A stretch of 64,000 nucleotides of DNA, taken from the NCBI RefSeq assembly GCF_033170155.1, contig NZ_CP137079.1, positions 1,550,001 to 1,614,000 of the forward strand, in the 5' to 3' direction. Positions 54,630 through 63,499 of this stretch are shown in pieces; position 1 is the first letter of the stretch, and the number at the start of each line of letters is the position of its first letter. The notes under the pieces are model-generated. The model was not told the origin of the DNA and did no database searches. It was given only the letters and a program-made list of their open reading frames with translations. The translations under genes were made by a program, and so were the position numbers. Origin of the DNA: Raineyella sp. W15-4 (lineage in GTDB: Bacteria > Actinomycetota > Actinomycetes > Propionibacteriales > Propionibacteriaceae).

Positions 54630-56123
54630 ATGGGAGCCGAAGTCGAGATCCGGACCTTCGATCGTCGTGATCGCAGTCGCTACCGCCGCAAGGTGGGCCG
54701 GGACGTGGCAGCGCTGGGCCGCCTGTTGGAGGAGGTGGAGTTCGTCACCGAGCCCAAACTTGCCGGGCTCGAGGTCGAGCTCAACCTGGTCGACGAAGGG
54801 ATGCGACCGGCGATGGTCAACGCCCAGGCGTTGCGCGCCATCGCCGACGAGGACTTCACCACCGAACTCGGCCGGTTCACCATCGAGCTGAACGTCGAGC
54901 CCCGGTCGCTGGGGCCGCGCGGGCTGAGCTCCTTCGAACAGGCCGTGTCGGGCGCCCTCACCCGGGCCCAGGACCGGGTGGACGACGCAGGACTGGCCGG
55001 TGCGCCGGCCATCGTGATGACCGGCACCCTGCCGACCCTCGAGCCGCGCCACCTCGACATCGCCAACATCTCTGCGGGCGGCCGCTATCTGCTGCTCAAC
55101 GACCAGATCCTGGAATCGCGGCAGGAGAACCTGCTGATCGACATCCGGGGCGCGGAGCACCTGGTGATCGAGTCGGACTCGATCATGCCGGAGGCCGCCT
55201 GCACCTCCACCCAGGTGCATCTGCAGGTGAGTCCGGAGGAGTTCGCGGCGCACTGGAACGCCGCCCAGGCGATCGCCGGGGCCCAGTTGGTCATCGGGGC
55301 GAACTCGCCGTTCCTGTTCGGGCGCCACCTGGTGGCGGAGACCCGGGTGCCGCTGTTCGAGCAGAGCATCGACACCCGCAGTGCCGAGCTCGTCGAGCAG
55401 GGCGTCCGCCCCCGGGTGTGGTTCGGCGAGCGGTGGGTGGACTCGATCTTCGACCTGTTCGAGGAGAACCGGCGCTACTTCCCGGCGCTGCTGCCGATCA
55501 CCGGCCCAGAGGACCCGGAGGCCGAGCTGGAGGCGGGGCGGGTCCCACAGCTGCCGGAACTCTGCCTGCACAACGGGACGATCTACCGCTGGAACCGGCC
55601 GATCTTCTCCGCCCCGGACGGCCGTCCCCACCTCCGGGTGGAGAACCGGGTGCTGCCCGGCGGGCCCACGGTCATCGACACCATCGCCAACGTCGCGTTC
55701 TACGCCGGGCTGGTGCACGCGCTGGCCCATCAGGACGCGCCGGTCTGGGCGGCGATGTCGTTCCGGGCGGCCGAGGACAACTTCCGCGCCGCCATGCGCG
55801 ACGGCATCCGCGCCCAGCAGTACTGGCCGGGTGTCGGACAGGTGCCGGGCCACGAACTGGTGGTCCGTACGTTGCTGCCACTGGCCGCGGAGGGGCTCGC
55901 CGACCGCGGCGTGGCGGGGGAGGAGATCGACCGGCTGCTCGGCATCGTGGAGCGCCGGTGCCTCCTCGGCCGCAACGGCGCCAGCTGGCAGGTCGCCGAA
56001 GTCGCGGCCCGGGAGGCGGACGGTCTGGACCGCAGGGCGGCCCTGAGGGATATGCTCGCTTCGTACGTCGGCCTGATGAGGTCGAACGTCCCCGTCCACG
56101 AGTGGCCAGTGTCGTCCGGATGA
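54630..56123 (+). CDS. Glutamate-cysteine ligase (GCS2)-like protein
   Basis: 497 residues of a soluble protein with the GCS2-type pattern: LAGLEVELNLVDEG, TELGRFTIELNVEPRSL, ACTSTQVHLQV, GANSPFLFGR and RVENRVLPGGPTVID. The glutamates of the first two and the catalytic-loop arginine fit an ATP-dependent carboxylate-amine ligase fold. Actinobacteria use mycothiol, not glutathione, so the true substrate is unknown. The ATG at 54630 matches family members; another lies three codons earlier. Confidence 0.78.
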   Translation: MGAEVEIRTFDRRDRSRYRRKVGRDVAALGRLLEEVEFVTEPKLAGLEVELNLVDEGMRPAMVNAQALRAIADEDFTTELGRFTIELNVEPRSLGPRGLSSFEQAVSGALTRAQDRVDDAGLAGAPAIVMTGTLPTLEPRHLDIANISAGGRYLLLNDQILESRQENLLIDIRGAEHLVIESDSIMPEAACTSTQVHLQVSPEEFAAHWNAAQAIAGAQLVIGANSPFLFGRHLVAETRVPLFEQSIDTRSAELVEQGVRPRVWFGERWVDSIFDLFEENRRYFPALLPITGPEDPEAELEAGRVPQLPELCLHNGTIYRWNRPIFSAPDGRPHLRVENRVLPGGPTVIDTIANVAFYAGLVHALAHQDAPVWAAMSFRAAEDNFRAAMRDGIRAQQYWPGVGQVPGHELVVRTLLPLAAEGLADRGVAGEEIDRLLGIVERRCLLGRNGASWQVAEVAAREADGLDRRAALRDMLASYVGLMRSNVPVHEWPVSSG

Positions 56124-56177
56124 TTCGAGGCGGCGTCCGGGGAGCGTCGCGTAACGAGCAGGGAAGGCCGTTCGAGC

Positions 56178-56576
56178 GTGTGTACCGTGGTGGCTCATTC
56201 TTCGTCGGAGGAGGGGCGGGCGGCGCTCGCCCACGCAGTGGCGCGGGCGCGCCACGACCGGACCGTCCTGCACGTGGTGAGTCGTGAGCCCGCGGTGCCG
56301 GAGAACGCCCGGGACCTGCTGGTCGGCCTGACCTGGGAGTGGGAGCAGTGCGGTCCCGGTGACGATTTCGCCGACCACCTGCTGCGCGCCGCGTGCGCGG
56401 CAGAGGGGGACGATGACTGCGGTGCCCCCGCCATCGTCATCGGCCTGCGACGGCGTACGGCCGAGGGTCGACTGCTCCTCGGGCACACCGCCGAACGGGT
56501 GCTGCTGGAGGCGCCCTGCCCGGTTGTGACCGTGAAATGCGGCTGGCCGGAGTCCGCCGCGACCGCCGGATCCTGA
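56178..56576 (+). CDS. Small universal stress protein-like protein
   Basis: 132 residues with the UspA layout: a first strand TVVAHSSSEEGRAALAHAVARARHD, a middle strand VLHVVS, and the end GLRRRTAEGRLLLGHTAERVLLEAPCPVVTVK, which keeps the small-residue nucleotide loop. The start is a GTG. It lies between the GCS2-like gene and sigA, and is shorter than usual, so nucleotide binding is uncertain. Confidence 0.78.
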   Translation: MCTVVAHSSSEEGRAALAHAVARARHDRTVLHVVSREPAVPENARDLLVGLTWEWEQCGPGDDFADHLLRAACAAEGDDDCGAPAIVIGLRRRTAEGRLLLGHTAERVLLEAPCPVVTVKCGWPESAATAGS

Positions 56577-56741
56577 CCCCGGTCTCCCCGTCCGCCGAGC
56601 CGTCCGGACGAGCACCGGTCCTGCCACAGTCATTAGGACGGGTTTGCCCGGTCGTGTCACAATGGCCTGCAGGTCTGCGCATCGACCGGTCTGGTTCTGC
56701 GCGCCCGTGTGTTTCCGAGACACCGAGCAGAGAGGTTGTCT

Positions 56742-58088
56742 GTGTCATCAGCTGCTGAGGAAAACTCCTCCGAACCGACGGTGGGGGGGCCGCAGGGCGC
56801 CGCACGCAAGGCGACGGCTCGCAGGACCACCGCGAAGACGACCAGCGGGACCGGCGGCACCACGAAGGCGGCTGCCGGACAGGGCACCCCGGCCAAGCGG
56901 GCTGCTGCCAAGAAGACCACCGCGAAGAAGACAGCCAAGAAGACCCCCGCGAAGAAGACCGCCGACACCGCGGTCGAGGCGACCCGGGTGGGCGACCAGG
57001 TCGAGATCACCATCGGCGGCGGCGAGAAGGGCCGCCACCTCGACGAGGTCGACGACAAGGACTTCAAGGTCGAAGAGGCCGAGGTCGACGAGAAGAAGAT
57101 CAACGAGGAGGAAGGCTTCAGCCTGGCGGAGTCCGACGACTCCGACGAGCCCGAGGTCCAGGTGACCGTCGCCGGGGCCACCGCCGACCCGGTGAAGGAC
57201 TACCTGAAGCAGATCGGCAAGGTCTCGCTGCTGAACGCGGCCCAGGAGGTCGAACTCGCCAAGCGGATCGAGGCCGGCCTGTTCGCCGAGGAGAAGCTCG
57301 CCGAGGACGACGGCAAGCTCGCACCGAACGATCTGGCCGACTACGAGTGGATCGCCAACGACGGGCACAACGCCAAGAACCATCTGCTGGAGGCCAACCT
57401 CCGCCTGGTGGTGTCGCTGGCCAAGCGCTACACCGGCCGCGGGATGCTCTTCCTGGACCTGATCCAGGAGGGCAACCTGGGCCTGATCCGTGCGGTCGAG
57501 AAGTTCGACTACACCAAGGGGTACAAGTTCTCCACGTACGCCACCTGGTGGATCAAGCAGGCGATCACCCGCGCGATGGCCGACCAGGCCCGGACCATCC
57601 GCATCCCGGTGCACATGGTCGAGGTGATCAACAAGCTGGCCCGGGTGCAGCGGCAGATGCTGCAGGACCTCGGTCGCGAACCCACGCCGGACGAGCTGGC
57701 CAAGGAACTCGACATGACCCCGGAGAAGGTCATCGAGGTGCAGAAGTACGGCCGTGAGCCGATCTCCCTGCACACCCCGCTGGGCGAGGACGGCGATTCC
57801 GAGTTCGGTGACCTGATCGAGGACTCCGAGGCCGTGGTCCCCGCCGACGCGGTGAGCTTCACCCTGCTGCAGGAGCAGCTCCACGACGTACTCGACACGC
57901 TCTCGGAGCGGGAGGCCGGCGTGGTCTCGATGCGCTTCGGGCTGACCGACGGTCAGCCCAAGACGCTGGACGAGATCGGCAAGGTCTACGGCGTGACCCG
58001 GGAGCGGATCCGGCAGATCGAGTCGAAGACGATGTCGAAGCTGCGGCATCCGTCGCGGTCGCAGGTGCTGCGGGACTACCTGGACTGA
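56742..58088 (+). CDS. sigA: Primary RNA polymerase sigma factor (SigA/RpoD/HrdB)
   Basis: 448 residues. The first 75 are a Lys/Ala/Thr-rich tail with repeated AKK units, then an acidic stretch (95-140), then regions 1.2 (from about 148), 2 ([34 protein letters not shown]), 3 and 4.2 ([21 protein letters not shown]). The GTG at 56742 follows AGAGAGG; eleven further codons upstream have no support. The basic tail is typical for actinobacterial primary sigma factors, but this one is long. Confidence 0.95.
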   Translation: MSSAAEENSSEPTVGGPQGAARKATARRTTAKTTSGTGGTTKAAAGQGTPAKRAAAKKTTAKKTAKKTPAKKTADTAVEATRVGDQVEITIGGGEKGRHLDEVDDKDFKVEEAEVDEKKINEEEGFSLAESDDSDEPEVQVTVAGATADPVKDYLKQIGKVSLLNAAQEVELAKRIEAGLFAEEKLAEDDGKLAPNDLADYEWIANDGHNAKNHLLEANLRLVVSLAKRYTGRGMLFLDLIQEGNLGLIRAVEKFDYTKGYKFSTYATWWIKQAITRAMADQARTIRIPVHMVEVINKLARVQRQMLQDLGREPTPDELAKELDMTPEKVIEVQKYGREPISLHTPLGEDGDSEFGDLIEDSEAVVPADAVSFTLLQEQLHDVLDTLSEREAGVVSMRFGLTDGQPKTLDEIGKVYGVTRERIRQIESKTMSKLRHPSRSQVLRDYLD

Positions 58089-58170
58089 GCCCCTCGGGTC
58101 CATCCGGCTGCCCGTCCCGGGTCGGACAGCCGGGCGGCGGGTCGGCGGCCTGGTCCTGACCGGCGCCGCC

Positions 58171-58920
58171 GTGGCGCTGGCCGCCGGCGTCACGGCGGTG
58201 GCTCTGGTCCGCCCCGGCGGCGAACCCGTCATCTCCGTTCCCGTTGCCTCCGCCCCGATGGAAGTGGGGGCGGGTGATCGCACCAGCCGCTCCCAGGATC
58301 GGTCCACGGCCACTGCCTCCGCGCCGTCCCCGTCGGCAACGGCATCCCCCTCGGCCAGCGCCAGCGCGTCGCCCTCCGCGGACGCCTCCAGCACCACACC
58401 GACCCCGACCGGCAGCGCGGCGCCCGCACGTACGGACACCGAACGTACGATCACCGCCTTCCTCACCGGTTACTCCTACTGGGACAACACACCCGCCGGA
58501 TCAGCCACGGTGGCCGACCCGATCGTGCACTCGCATGCCGGCGGCACCGGCAGCTACGCCGACCCGATCACCGTCGCGGTCGGTCATTCCATCACCGGCG
58601 GCAACGACGTCCTCGACTGGCCGGCCGGCACCCGGTTCTACGTGCCCAAGCTGGAGCGCTACCTGATCGTCGAGGACACCTGCGGAGACGGGCGCGCACC
58701 CCAGAACGGTGCCTGTCATCGCGGTTACCCGGCCGACGCCTCCACCTGGCTGGACGTGTACGTCGACGGCGCGGGGAGTGATCGCGCCGTGTCCGACTCG
58801 TGCATGGCTGCCATCACCGGCACCAGCCGGGTGATCGTCGATCCGGCGTCCACGCACCAGGTCGCCGCGGGCCCGGTATCGGACGGGACATGCCGCACCT
58901 ATGCCGACACCGGGCAGTGA
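58171..58920 (+). CDS. Secreted protein with Ser/Pro/Thr linker and a probable double-psi barrel domain
   Basis: 249 residues from the GTG: a hydrophobic export segment (ALAAGVTAVALV), a long Ser/Ala/Pro/Thr linker (40-90), and a domain of about 150 residues with four cysteines (EDTCGDG, GACHRGY, DSCMAA, GTCRTY) that recalls barwin/expansin-like barrels (TGYSYWDNTPAGS). The signal peptide lacks positive residues at this start; an open frame upstream supplies them (GRTAGRRVGGLVLTGAA) but has no ATG, GTG or TTG. Domain name is tentative. Confidence 0.68.
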   Translation: MALAAGVTAVALVRPGGEPVISVPVASAPMEVGAGDRTSRSQDRSTATASAPSPSATASPSASASASPSADASSTTPTPTGSAAPARTDTERTITAFLTGYSYWDNTPAGSATVADPIVHSHAGGTGSYADPITVAVGHSITGGNDVLDWPAGTRFYVPKLERYLIVEDTCGDGRAPQNGACHRGYPADASTWLDVYVDGAGSDRAVSDSCMAAITGTSRVIVDPASTHQVAAGPVSDGTCRTYADTGQ

Positions 58921-58949
58921 CCGGGCCTGCGGGCAGTGACCGGGCCTGC
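58912..58949 (+). repeat. 19-bp exact tandem duplication across a stop codon
   Basis: GGGCAGTGACCGGGCCTGC occurs at 58912-58930 and 58931-58949. The stop of the secreted-protein gene is in the first copy and is repeated in the second. Confidence 0.9.
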
Positions 58950-58958
58950 GGAACGACA

Positions 58959-58993
58959 GAATCCCCCGTCACCGTGGCGGTGACGGGGGATTC
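58959..58993. terminator. Strong terminator hairpin
   Basis: GAATCCCCCGTCACC (58959-58973) pairs perfectly with GGTGACGGGGGATTC (58979-58993) over a 5-nt loop, between the secreted-protein gene and the convergent DUF7455 gene. Confidence 0.88.
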
Positions 58994-59073
58994 GGCGTCC
59001 ATACGGTCGGAGGTTCGGTCTGACGGAGGGGCGGGGCCCGGAGATCAGTACCCGGACGGGTCGGCCTTTCGGA

Positions 59074-59277
59074 TCAGGACAGCAGATGCGTCTCGTCCTG
59101 GATCCGCGCGGCCACCTTGGCCAGAGCTTCCGCGTGTTCCTTGGCGTGGTGTGCACAGAAGAGAAGTTGTCCGCCGCTCGCGAGGGTTACCCGGAGGTAG
59201 GCCTTCGAGCCGCAGCGGTCGCAGCGGTCGGCGGCTGTCAGTGCGGGATCCTGGACCGTGGTGGTCGTCGTGCTCAT
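59074..59277 (-). CDS. DUF7455 family small zinc-ribbon-like protein
   Basis: 67 residues: a Thr-rich start, CDRCGSKAYLRVTLASGGQLLFCAHH, then a helical end. The CxxC and CxxH pairs suggest one zinc site. This family usually lies next to the topoisomerase B-subunit gene in actinobacteria, as here. GTGAGG precedes the ATG. Role unknown. Confidence 0.87.
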   Translation of the reverse strand: MSTTTTTVQDPALTAADRCDRCGSKAYLRVTLASGGQLLFCAHHAKEHAEALAKVAARIQDETHLLS

Positions 59278-59547
59278 GGTGGGCCTCACTTTCTCCGGCC
59301 GAATGGCCGGTGCGCCGGGGGCGGAGAACTCGGTCGCGCAGCGGACTCGTGATGTCGAGTCGTTCTGTCGGGTGCTGTGGATGAAACGTCCAGCCACACG
59401 TCCTTGTTCCCTCTGAGAGTACCGCCGGGACCAAGGAGACAAGTGCTCGTCGATGACGGGAGTGTCTCGATCCTGTGACGGCTGCTCCGGCGAGGGGTGA
59501 CGCGGTCGGGGAGCATGTCGTCCCGGGGCCCCTCCACGGGCGAACGG

Positions 59548-59553
59548 TAGGCT
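59548..59553 (+). promoter_or_regulatory. -10 box of the topoisomerase B-subunit gene (leaderless)
   Basis: TAGGCT lies 6 nt before the GTG at 59560. Confidence 0.45.
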
Positions 59554-59559
59554 CGGTCC

Positions 59560-61650
59560 GTGCCGACCTCCGCCAACGACCCCGTCTCCCACGTCTCCGA
59601 ACCCCGTGTGTACGACGCCCACAGCCTCACCGTGCTGGAGGGACTGGAGGCCGTCCGCAAGCGGCCGGCGATGTACATCGGCTCGACCGACACCAAGGGC
59701 CTGATGCACTGCCTGTGGGAGATCATCGACAACGCCGTGGACGAGGCACTGGCCGGGTACGGCGACGCCATCGAGGTGACGCTGGGCGGTGACGGGTCGA
59801 TCACCGTAGTCGACCACGCCCGCGGTATCCCGGTCGACACCGAGCCGCGAACGGGCTTGAGCGGCGTCGAGGTGGTGCTCACCAAGCTGCACGCCGGCGG
59901 CAAGTTCGGTTCCGGATCGTACGGAGCCTCCGGTGGTCTGCACGGTGTGGGCGCCTCGGTGGTCAACGCCCTGTCCAGCCGGCTCGACGTCACCGTCGCC
60001 CGCGACGGCGCCCGGTGGACCACGTCGTTCCGGCACGGCACCCCCGGCGGCTTCGACGGCGAGGGCCCGACCGCCGCCTTTACCCCCAGAGGCGGCCTGG
60101 TCAGGGCGGGCCGGGCCCCCAAGGGCGCCACCGGCACCACGATCCGCTACTGGCCCGACCACAGCATCTTCCTCAAGGACGCCAGGTTGTCGGTGCCCGA
60201 CCTGCACGCCCGGGCGCGGCAGACCAGCTTCCTCGTCCCCGGGCTGCGGATCGAGGTGACCGACGCGCGGGGACCGCAGCCGCAGGTCGAGGTGTTCCAC
60301 CACGAGGGCGGCATCTCGGAGTTCTGCGACTACCTGGCCCAGGACCCACCGCTGACCGACGTGATCCGGTTGCAGGGGCACGACACCTTCGAGGAGACCG
60401 TGCCGGTGCTCGACGAGCGCGGCCACATGACCCCCACCGACGTCACCCGCGATCTCGGGGTGGACATCGCACTGCGCTGGGGCACCGGCTACGACACCAT
60501 CACCAAGTCCTTCGTCAACATCATCGCCACCCCCTCCGGTGGCACCCATGTCCAGGGCTACGACCGGGGCCTGGTCCGGGCCATCGGCAAGGCGCTGGAG
60601 GGCACCCGGCTGCTGAAGAACGGCGACGAGGTGGCCAAGGACGACGTCCTGGAGGGGCTCACCACGGTCGTCACCGTACGGCTCGCCGAGCCGCAGTTCG
60701 AGGGACAGACCAAGGAGGTGCTCGGCACCCCGGCAGTCACCCGGATCGTCGCACGGGTGGTCGAGTCCGAGCTGGGGACGTTCTTCTCCTCGACCCGACG
60801 CGATGACAAGCAGCAGGCTCGGACCGTGCTGGAGAAGGTGGTCGCGGCCTCCCGTACCCGGGTGCAGGCCCGGATCCACAAGGAGGCCCAGCGGCGCAAG
60901 AACGCACTGGAGTCGTCCACCCTGCCGGCCAAGCTCAAGGACTGCCGCAGTAACGATGTGGATCGCTGCGAGCTGTTCATCGTCGAGGGTAACTCGGCGC
61001 TCGGCACCGCCCAGCGGGCCCGCAACGCCGAGTACCAGGCGCTGCTGCCGATCCGCGGCAAGATCCTCAACGTCCAGAAGGCGTCGATCACCGACATGCT
61101 GAAGAACGCCGAGTGCGCCTCGATCATCCAGGTGGTCGGGGCCGGGTCGGGGCGTACGTTCGACATCGACGCCAGTCGCTACGGCAAGGTGATCTTCATG
61201 GCGGACGCGGATTCCGACGGGGCACACATCCGGACCCTGCTGGCCACGCTGTTCTTCCGCTACATGCGCCCGATGATCGAGCACGGTCACGTCTACAGTG
61301 CAGTGCCGCCGCTGCACCGGTTCGAGCTGACCAATCCGAAGAAGGGCCAGGAGAAGTACCTCTACACCTATTCGGACGCCGAGTACGAGCGCAAGCGCGC
61401 CGAGCTGACCAAGAAGGGCACCCGGTTCAAGGAACCCCAGCGCTACAAGGGCCTGGGGGAGATGGATGCCGATCAGCTGATGGAGACCACGATGGATCCG
61501 CGGCACCGTACGTTGCGCCGGCTGACCCTGGAGGACGCCGCGGGGGCCGAAGAGGTGTTCGAGATGCTGATGGGCAGCGAGGTGGCGCCGCGCAAGGAGT
61601 TCATCATCGACGGTGCCTACCGGCTGGACCACGAGCACATCGACGTCTGA
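59560..61650 (+). CDS. Type II topoisomerase B subunit (ParE/GyrB-like)
   Basis: 696 residues: GHKL ATPase (RKRPAMYIGST, EIIDNAVDEALAGY, GLHGVGASVVNALSS), transducer domain, TOPRIM domain (FIVEGNSALG with Glu476; IFMADADSDGAH with the acidic metal site) and a C-terminal tail (RYKGLGEMDADQLMETTMDP). The sequence and DUF7455 neighbour suggest the second, ParE-like paralog of actinobacteria rather than the oriC gyrB. The A subunit is not adjacent. The TOPRIM DxS-type position carries Asn478 where Asp is usual. Confidence 0.9.
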   Translation: MPTSANDPVSHVSEPRVYDAHSLTVLEGLEAVRKRPAMYIGSTDTKGLMHCLWEIIDNAVDEALAGYGDAIEVTLGGDGSITVVDHARGIPVDTEPRTGLSGVEVVLTKLHAGGKFGSGSYGASGGLHGVGASVVNALSSRLDVTVARDGARWTTSFRHGTPGGFDGEGPTAAFTPRGGLVRAGRAPKGATGTTIRYWPDHSIFLKDARLSVPDLHARARQTSFLVPGLRIEVTDARGPQPQVEVFHHEGGISEFCDYLAQDPPLTDVIRLQGHDTFEETVPVLDERGHMTPTDVTRDLGVDIALRWGTGYDTITKSFVNIIATPSGGTHVQGYDRGLVRAIGKALEGTRLLKNGDEVAKDDVLEGLTTVVTVRLAEPQFEGQTKEVLGTPAVTRIVARVVESELGTFFSSTRRDDKQQARTVLEKVVAASRTRVQARIHKEAQRRKNALESSTLPAKLKDCRSNDVDRCELFIVEGNSALGTAQRARNAEYQALLPIRGKILNVQKASITDMLKNAECASIIQVVGAGSGRTFDIDASRYGKVIFMADADSDGAHIRTLLATLFFRYMRPMIEHGHVYSAVPPLHRFELTNPKKGQEKYLYTYSDAEYERKRAELTKKGTRFKEPQRYKGLGEMDADQLMETTMDPRHRTLRRLTLEDAAGAEEVFEMLMGSEVAPRKEFIIDGAYRLDHEHIDV

Positions 61651-61764
61651 GCCGTCCGGGTCAGTGCTGCCTTCCGGGTCAGTCCTGCAATGACGGGGCG
61701 CACGATGGGTCGTGTCGGGGACACAGGGCCACAGCTCTACGTTTCACCCGTGCAGATCTGCGTG

Positions 61765-62253
61765 TCATTCGGCAACTTTGCGCGGGCAAAGCTCCTGCGC
61801 ACGGAGCCAGGCCTCGAGATTCGCCAGGGTCGAGGCGAAGGCCGTCGTGTGGTCGGCGCTGTCGATCCCGTCCGGCACGTCGGTGGCGGTGATGGTGACC
61901 AGACTTCCCGACGGGTGCGGCGCCACTGTCCACGTCATGGTCATCGTCCCGGCGAACCGTGGGTCGTCGGCGACGAAGTCGGCCTCCTCGACCACCCGGG
62001 TCGGGCCCTCGATCGCCACGAACCGGACCTCGGTGACGTCGGTGTTCGCTCCGGACTTGCCGGGCACGGTGGGATCGTCGTAGCGGAGCACCATCCGGTA
62101 GCCGCCGCCGGGCCGGGCGTCGAACCACTCGAACCGGCCGGTCATCCCGGTCGGCGGGAGCCAGACCGCTCTGGCCTCGGCGTCCAGCAGGGCCGCGAAG
62201 ACCGCGTCGGGGGTGGCCTTGATGACGGCCCGTCCGATGTCGGTGTGCGGCAT
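61765..62253 (-). CDS. SRPBCC/AHSA1 domain protein
   Basis: 162 residues of the START-like AHSA1 type: TDIGRAVIKATPDAVFAALLDAEARAVWLPP, FEWFDARPGGGYRMVLRY, and WTVAPHPSGSLVTITATDVP, ending in a long helix with LANLEAWL. Such proteins bind hydrophobic ligands in a cavity. The ATG at 62253 lies 6 nt after TAGACT on the minus strand. Convergent with the topoisomerase gene. Confidence 0.87.
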   Translation of the reverse strand: MPHTDIGRAVIKATPDAVFAALLDAEARAVWLPPTGMTGRFEWFDARPGGGYRMVLRYDDPTVPGKSGANTDVTEVRFVAIEGPTRVVEEADFVADDPRFAGTMTMTWTVAPHPSGSLVTITATDVPDGIDSADHTTAFASTLANLEAWLRAQELCPRKVAE

Positions 62254-62259
62254 CACCTC

Positions 62260-62265
62260 AGTCTA
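62260..62265 (-). promoter_or_regulatory. -10 box of the SRPBCC gene (leaderless)
   Basis: On the minus strand TAGACT lies 6 nt before the ATG at 62253. Confidence 0.45.
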
Positions 62266-62437
62266 GGCCACCTGATGTGGTGGAGGTCACATTCGCTCCG
62301 ACCGTAGCGGCAGACTGATCCGATCCGCCCGCCGTCGCCCTCGATGAGTCTCCGGGGTGAGACATGCACCCGCTACCATCGCAGGCGGGCGCGAGCTCGC
62401 TCTCACTTCCGAGGCATCGCGCCGGAGGGGAGTCGCG

Positions 62438-63229
62438 ATGTCCGGTCACTCTCGCCGACCCGGGGCTGCCACCCGTCCGGGACGCGTCGTCGACATCGTC
62501 TGCCTGGTCGTGCTCGTGCTCATCGTCGTCTCGCAGCTGATCCGGCCGTCACCGCGGGACGCAGCGATCTTCGCGGGCCTCTTCGCGATCACTCTCCTCG
62601 GCGCTCTGGGGGCATTGCCGCTGCCGAGGATCCGGCTGCCGGAATCGCATCGGGGCATCGTGATCGCGGAGTCGATCCTGGCCGCCGTGCTCATCGCGGC
62701 CGGGCTGGCCCTGGTGATCGCCCCGCGCTCCGGCCCGGTCGACCTCGGTGTGGTCGCCGCCCTGGGTGTCGTTGCGGCGCCGCTGGTGTGGGGACGACGC
62801 GATGATCTCGCCGCGGCGCTGGACGTGGTCCCCGACGGCGAGCGAGTGCCGCTCAGCCGGGCGGGACTCGCCTGGGCCGCGCTGGCCGCCACCCTCGGGC
62901 TCTGGGAACTCGGTGCCTTCCTGCTCGGCTTCACCCGGACCCCGGACCCACCGCCGGCGGTGAGCGACCTCGTCGACCCGCTGATGAACGGGCCGCTGAC
63001 CCGCGCCGCCGTGGTCGTGGTCTGGCTGCTGGTCGGCCGGGAGCTGACCCGGCTGGCGTGGCTGAGCGGCTCACGCGGGCCAGCCCCGGCCGGCCGGCCG
63101 GGCCCGGATGGAGCTGACTCGTCGGGGACCAGGTCCTCGGGTGGCGGGCAGCGGAGGAGTGATCGGCCGGATGGCGGCGTCGGGGAGGGTGGCCGACGGC
63201 AGGACGACTCTCGAGGTGACCGCGGATGA
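62438..63229 (+). CDS. Multi-pass membrane protein, unknown function
   Basis: 263 residues with about six hydrophobic segments (IVCLVVLVLIVVSQLI, AAIFAGLFAITLLGALGAL, ESILAAVLIAAGLALVI, VVAALGVVAAPLVW, LAWAALAATLGLWELGAFLLGF, AAVVVVWLLVGREL), then a Gly/Ser/Arg-rich cytoplasmic tail of 50 residues. I do not recognise a named family. The ATG at 62438 follows GGAGGGG. Its stop overlaps the next gene's start (ATGA), so the two proteins are made together. Confidence 0.78.
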   Translation: MSGHSRRPGAATRPGRVVDIVCLVVLVLIVVSQLIRPSPRDAAIFAGLFAITLLGALGALPLPRIRLPESHRGIVIAESILAAVLIAAGLALVIAPRSGPVDLGVVAALGVVAAPLVWGRRDDLAAALDVVPDGERVPLSRAGLAWAALAATLGLWELGAFLLGFTRTPDPPPAVSDLVDPLMNGPLTRAAVVVVWLLVGRELTRLAWLSGSRGPAPAGRPGPDGADSSGTRSSGGGQRRSDRPDGGVGEGGRRQDDSRGDRG

Positions 63230-63438
63230 GCAGCGTCGTCACGGTCGGGGCCTACGTCGTGATCGTCCTGCTGGGGGTGCTGCTCGCGTCGTACTCCCGG
63301 CGGCACCCCGAGCACATCGCCCCGCTGCACCGACTGCTCAGCACGGTCTTCGCCTCGCGGGCCACCAGGATCCTGCTCGTCGGCTTCTGGTGGTGGCTCG
63401 GCTGGCACTTCCTCGTCGGCCCCACCCTCGATCCCTGA
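63226..63438 (+). CDS. DUF6186-like small membrane protein
   Basis: 70 residues with two hydrophobic helices, VGAYVVIVLLGVLLASYSRR and ILLVGFWWWLGWHFLVGP. The WWWLGWHFL pattern is typical for the small actinobacterial family DUF6186. Translation-coupled to the preceding membrane protein (ATGA), with which it may form a complex. Confidence 0.8.
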   Translation: MSSVVTVGAYVVIVLLGVLLASYSRRHPEHIAPLHRLLSTVFASRATRILLVGFWWWLGWHFLVGPTLDP

Positions 63439-63499
63439 CGGAGGCATCCCGGCGAACGGTCGGCATCGCGGAGGGCAGTGGACGAGGGCGTCGTGCAGC

